64,000 nucleotides of DNA from Mycetocola zhujimingii (GTDB lineage Bacteria > Actinomycetota > Actinomycetes > Actinomycetales > Microbacteriaceae). Location of the stretch: positions 434,001 to 498,000 of the forward strand of contig NZ_CP026949.1 in NCBI RefSeq assembly GCF_003065425.1, written 5' to 3'. The position numbers and the translations under genes are program-made. Below the pieces are notes generated by a model. It did no database searches, was not told the DNA's origin, and saw nothing but the letters and a program-made list of their open reading frames with translations. This document shows positions 60,968 through 64,000 of the stretch, in pieces (position 1 is the first letter of the stretch; each line of letters starts with the position of its first letter).

Positions 60968-61980
60968 CAGCCGCTGGTGCTGACCCGGGGCGCGCGCTTG
61001 CCGTTACCCTCGGACCCTCCGGCGGCCGAAAGGCCGCCGGAGGGCGTCGGCGGCGCCCCACCTTCGACTATGTGTCGTTCATGGTGGTCTTCCTCGGGTT
61101 GCCCCTCGCAATCTTCGTGATCTTCGTGATCTGGCCATTCGTCCAGGCGGTGTATTACTCCCTCACCGACTGGTCGGGGTTCAGCCCCGAGATGAACATC
61201 GTCGGAATCAACAACTACCTTCGGTTGCTGAACGACGACATCTTCCTCACGGCGCTCGGCAATAACGTTCTGCTCGCCATCGTCGTTCCACTCGTCACCA
61301 TCGTGCTCGCGCTCGCGCTCGCCACGATGGTCACCGTCGGTGGTCCAAGCCACGGTCCGATCCGCGGCCTGCGGAACTCGAGTTTCTACCGGGTCGTCTC
61401 CTTCTTCCCGTACGTGATCCCCGCAATCGTCACCGGCATCCTCTGGGGACAGATCTACAACCCGGCCGGCCTGCTCAACGGGCTGCTCGGTCTCGTCGGA
61501 CTCGACATGTTCGAGTCGTTCGCGTGGCTCGGCGATGAGCGAACCGCGATGGGCGCAACGATCTTCGTGATCGTGTGGGGCTTCGTCGGTTTCTACATGG
61601 TGCTCTTCGTCGCGGCGATCAAGGGCGTGCCGGCAGAAACCTATGAGGCGGCAAGGATCGATGGGGCAGGGCGCATGCGCACGGCCTTCTCGATCACGAT
61701 CCCGCTCATTCGTGACAACATCCAGACCGCGTACATCTATCTCGGGATCATGGCGCTCGACGCGTTCGTCTACATGCAGGCACTCAACCCGGGCGGCGGG
61801 CCGAACAACTCGACGCTCGTGATGAGCCAGCAGCTCTTTCGGACGGCGTTCGTCAAGGGCGAGTTCGGGCAGGCGAGCGCCATGGGCGTTGTGCTTGCGA
61901 TCGTCACCCTGATTTTTGCGGCACTGGTCTTCACGGTGAACCGAATCACCGGCGGCAAGGAAGAGAGGGGCCGCGCATGA
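60964..61980 (+). CDS. ngcF: Amino-sugar ABC transporter permease
   Basis: A 338-residue MalF-like permease with six predicted helices and the EAA loop (GVPAETYEAARIDGAGRMRTAFSITIPLIRD). The N-terminus is Pro/Gly/Arg-rich and cytoplasmic. The start is GTG overlapping the ngcE stop. It forms the channel with NgcG. No ATPase gene is present in the operon, so a shared MsiK-like ATPase is needed. Confidence 0.87.
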   Translation: MTAAGADPGRALAVTLGPSGGRKAAGGRRRRPTFDYVSFMVVFLGLPLAIFVIFVIWPFVQAVYYSLTDWSGFSPEMNIVGINNYLRLLNDDIFLTALGNNVLLAIVVPLVTIVLALALATMVTVGGPSHGPIRGLRNSSFYRVVSFFPYVIPAIVTGILWGQIYNPAGLLNGLLGLVGLDMFESFAWLGDERTAMGATIFVIVWGFVGFYMVLFVAAIKGVPAETYEAARIDGAGRMRTAFSITIPLIRDNIQTAYIYLGIMALDAFVYMQALNPGGGPNNSTLVMSQQLFRTAFVKGEFGQASAMGVVLAIVTLIFAALVFTVNRITGGKEERGRA

Positions 61981-62885
61981 CAACCGAAGCCATCACCACA
62001 CGGGGCGTATCGCGCCCCGAGCGTTCGCCGGAGTTTTCGCGCAAACCGGTGAATACTCCGGGAGACAAGGCCGTCGGTGTTCTCTCCCACACCGCGCTCG
62101 TCATCTGGTCACTCATCGTCATTCTGCCGCTGCTGTGGACGCTCATGACGAGCTTCAAGACGACGAAAGAGATCTTCGCGTCGCCGTTCTCGCTGCCAGC
62201 CGACTGGAACTTCAACAACTACGTCTCGGCCTGGACGCGGGAGGGCATCGGCAATTACTTCCTCAACACGGTGATCGTCGTCGGGTTCGCGCTCGTCATC
62301 GTCATGGTGCTCGGCGCGATGTGCGCGTACGTGCTCGCCAGGTACAGGTTCTTCGGAAGCAGGGCCATCTACTACCTGATGCTCGCCGGGCTGACCTTCC
62401 CGGTGTTCCTGGCGATCGTTCCGTTGTTCTTCGTACTCCGCAACATCGGGCTGCTCAACACGCTGCCCGGCCTCATCCTCACCTACGTCGCATTCGCGTT
62501 GCCGTTCACCGTGTTCTTCCTGTACTCCTTCTTCAAGGGGCTGCCGGATGAGATCGCAGAAGCGGCGGCAATCGATGGTGCGGGGGAGTGGCGTACGTTC
62601 TTCCAGGTGATGCTGCCGATGGCGAAACCGGGGATGGCATCCGTCGCGATCTTCAACTTCCTCGGCCTGTGGAATCAGTTCCTGCTGCCCGTGGCGTTGA
62701 ACACCGACAAGAACAACTACGTTCTCTCGCAGGGCATGGCGTCGTTCGCGTCGTCAGCGGGCTACGCGGTCGACTTCGGCGCGCTGTTCGCCGCCGTTGT
62801 CATCACCATCGTGCCCGTGCTCATCGCCTATGTGATCTTCCAGCGCCAGCTGCAGGGATCCGTCAGCCAGGGGACGATGAAGTAG
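61977..62885 (+). CDS. ngcG: Amino-sugar ABC transporter permease
   Basis: A 302-residue MalG-like permease with six helices and the EAA loop (GLPDEIAEAAAIDGAGEWRTFFQVMLPMAKP). It starts in an ATGA overlap with ngcF and is the last gene of the operon. The motif LWTLMTSFKTTKEIF near residues 53-67 is typical of MalG-like subunits. It is followed by a very strong terminator-like stem. Confidence 0.87.
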   Translation: MTTEAITTRGVSRPERSPEFSRKPVNTPGDKAVGVLSHTALVIWSLIVILPLLWTLMTSFKTTKEIFASPFSLPADWNFNNYVSAWTREGIGNYFLNTVIVVGFALVIVMVLGAMCAYVLARYRFFGSRAIYYLMLAGLTFPVFLAIVPLFFVLRNIGLLNTLPGLILTYVAFALPFTVFFLYSFFKGLPDEIAEAAAIDGAGEWRTFFQVMLPMAKPGMASVAIFNFLGLWNQFLLPVALNTDKNNYVLSQGMASFASSAGYAVDFGALFAAVVITIVPVLIAYVIFQRQLQGSVSQGTMK

Positions 62886-62895
62886 ACACATCACG

Positions 62896-62935
62896 CGAAC
62901 GGATGCCGTCACGTCACCGTGACGGCATCCGTTCG
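62896..62935. terminator. Perfect 18-bp stem-loop after ngcG
   Basis: Arms 62896-62913 and 62918-62935 are perfectly complementary with a TCAC loop. The right arm runs into the first family-A element at 62932. It is likely the operon terminator. Confidence 0.8.
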
Positions 62936-63156
62936 GTGGTCGCAAATGCACGCGTAGGTCGCGCTTTCCGTGCTTTTGCGTCAGGTGAAGGATGCCTGCC
63001 CGACGTGGCATCCGTTCGGTGGTCGCAAATGCACGCGTAGGTCGCGCTTTCCGTGCTTCTGTGTCAGTTGAAGCGGGCCTGCGCGTGACGGCCGCCGTTC
63101 GGATGCCACAAAAACGCGCTACGGACGTCGCATTCCGCGGTTTTGCGGCATTCGAA
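62932..63156. repeat. Three family-A palindromic elements
   Basis: Elements at 62932-62989, 63015-63072 and 63098-63156. The first two share TTCGGTGGTCGCAAATGCAC with the array at 31111-31678, with the same 58-bp size and 83-bp period. The third is diverged (TTCGGATGCCACAAAAACGC) but keeps 18 of 21 identical or wobble-pairing arm positions. They fill the convergent gap between ngcG and xylB. Confidence 0.88.
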
Positions 63157-63180
63157 CGCCGCAGGACGGCGACCCGGGGC

Positions 63181-64000
63181 TCAGTGCGCGCGGTACTGCT
63201 CGCGGATCACCGGACGGAAGTCGACCGGCGGCTCGGCCGTGATCGACAGCGGCCAGTCCGGGCGCTCGCCGGTCAGTGCCCATGCGGCCTGCGCCGCAGC
63301 GCCGGCCGCGACGTACTCACCCGGGCGGGGGATGACGACGGGAACGTCGAAGACCTGCGCGGCGATCTGCTGCACGGCCGGGTTCTGGGCGGCCCCGCCC
63401 ACGATGAGGATCCGCTCGGCGACGACGCCCTGCGCCCGCACGGCGTCGAGGCCGTCGGCGAGCCCGCAGAGCATGCCCTCGATGGCTGCACGGGCCAGGT
63501 TCGGCCGTGTCGTCGACGCCAGCGTCATGCCGAACAGGGTCGCGGTGGCATCGGGACGGTTGGGCGTGCGCTCGCCCTCGAAGTACGGCTGCAACACGAG
63601 ACCGTCGGCACCGGGTTCGGCAGACAGCGCGAGTTCGCCCAGCTCGTCGTGGTTCACGCCTAGCAGCCCGGCGATCGCGTCGAGAATGCGCGCGGCATTG
63701 AGGGTCGCGATCAGCGGCAGGAACAGTCCGGACGCATCGGCGAATCCGGCAACGGTGCCCGTGGCATCCGTCGCAGGGGTTTCGGTGACCGCGAAGACGG
63801 TGCCGCTCGTGCCGATCGAGACGACCACATCACCGGATGCCGCACCAAGGCCGAGGGCGGCGCCCGCGTTGTCACCGGCGCCCGGTCCGACGAGGGTGCC
63901 GTTCGTCATCAGGCCGGCTTGTTCGCCGGGCCCGAGAACCCGCGGCAGGATCGCCGAGTGGCCGAGCGCGCGCTCGAAGAAGTCGAGTTCGTACTCGCCG
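63181..64000 (-). CDS. xylB: Xylulokinase, C-terminal part
   Basis: The C-terminal ~270 residues of an FGGY kinase; the frame is open to the right edge, so the N-terminus is outside the window. VSIGTSGTVFAV (ATP/phosphate loop), GLVLQPYFEGERTPNRPDA (xylulokinase signature) and ILIVGGAAQNPAVQQIAAQ support D-xylulose as substrate, producing D-xylulose 5-phosphate. The same product is formed by the arabinose pathway in this window. It is convergent with ngcG. Confidence 0.88.
   Translation of the reverse strand, partial: GEYELDFFERALGHSAILPRVLGPGEQAGLMTNGTLVGPGAGDNAGAALGLGAASGDVVVSIGTSGTVFAVTETPATDATGTVAGFADASGLFLPLIATLNAARILDAIAGLLGVNHDELGELALSAEPGADGLVLQPYFEGERTPNRPDATATLFGMTLASTTRPNLARAAIEGMLCGLADGLDAVRAQGVVAERILIVGGAAQNPAVQQIAAQVFDVPVVIPRPGEYVAAGAAAQAAWALTGERPDWPLSITAEPPVDFRPVIREQYRAH

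Overview
The window is high-GC, gene-dense actinobacterial DNA, most likely from a member of the Microbacteriaceae. The evidence is the tRNA-Trp/secE/nusG/rplK/rplA order, a NusG with a long acidic N-terminus, many GTG/TTG starts, ATGA/GTGA gene overlaps and many leaderless-looking promoters. It reads as chromosome: a housekeeping core (about 8.1-23.2 kb) is flanked by several complete sugar-utilisation loci, each with its own regulator. I see no IS element, integrase or prophage module.

Layout. (1) 0-8 kb: a locus for a four-carbon ketose or related polyol/sugar acid. It has a partial hydroxyacid dehydrogenase, a DAK-type ketose kinase, an RpiB-type isomerase, a TIM-like isomerase and a GntR/FCD regulator on the plus strand; on the minus strand are a 3-hydroxyacyl-CoA-dehydrogenase-like enzyme, an SDR, a 36-residue membrane protein and an organic-acid-type MFS carrier. 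The same palindrome, TCCTATAGGA, precedes both transcription units. (2) 8-11.2 kb: tRNA-Trp, secE, nusG, rplK, rplA. (3) 11.2-21.9 kb: mixed single genes (GNAT, MFS exporter with divergent regulator, quinone-reductase-like MDR, YqaJ exonuclease, thioredoxin-like protein, epimerase, acyltransferase, two-component system, HAD phosphatase), many apparently leaderless. (4) 21.9-23.3 kb: rplJ-rplL behind an attenuator leader. (5) 23.3-28.1 kb: a LacI regulator and an alpha-glucoside-type ABC importer (aglEFG). (6) 28.1-33.1 kb: ABC exporter, DUF559 protein, a tandem array of palindromic repeats, DUF305 and DUF3105 membrane-anchored proteins. (7) 33.3-37.4 kb: cystathionine beta-synthase, a cystathionine gamma-synthase/lyase and an MFS transporter. 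(8) 37.6-48.3 kb: an L-arabinose regulon (LacI, ChvE-GguA-GguB importer, a degenerate ABC-ATPase homologue, araB-araD-araA). (9) 48.4-55.7 kb: a YtfQ-YtfR-YtfT-YjfF-type furanose importer, LacI regulator and glycerate kinase. (10) 55.8-62.9 kb: an amino-sugar locus (sugar phosphate isomerase-like protein, BadF-type kinase, RpiR regulator, SIS protein, ngcEFG importer). (11) A convergent repeat cluster and the C-terminal part of a xylulokinase at the right edge.

How it works together: each sugar locus has a local repressor, a high-affinity importer and, in the arabinose and C4 loci, the enzymes feeding the pentose phosphate pathway. Two importers (agl, ngc) have no ATPase gene and probably share a chromosomal MsiK-like ATPase. 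Three importer operons place a strong stem-loop directly after the binding-protein gene. The most unusual items are the Walker-A-less ABC-ATPase homologue in the arabinose operon (43016-44335), the tandem palindromic array (31111-31678) with relatives at 62932-63156, a second dispersed palindrome family (48341-48407 and 55758-55823), and a stem-loop that buries the ribosome binding site of the ABC exporter.
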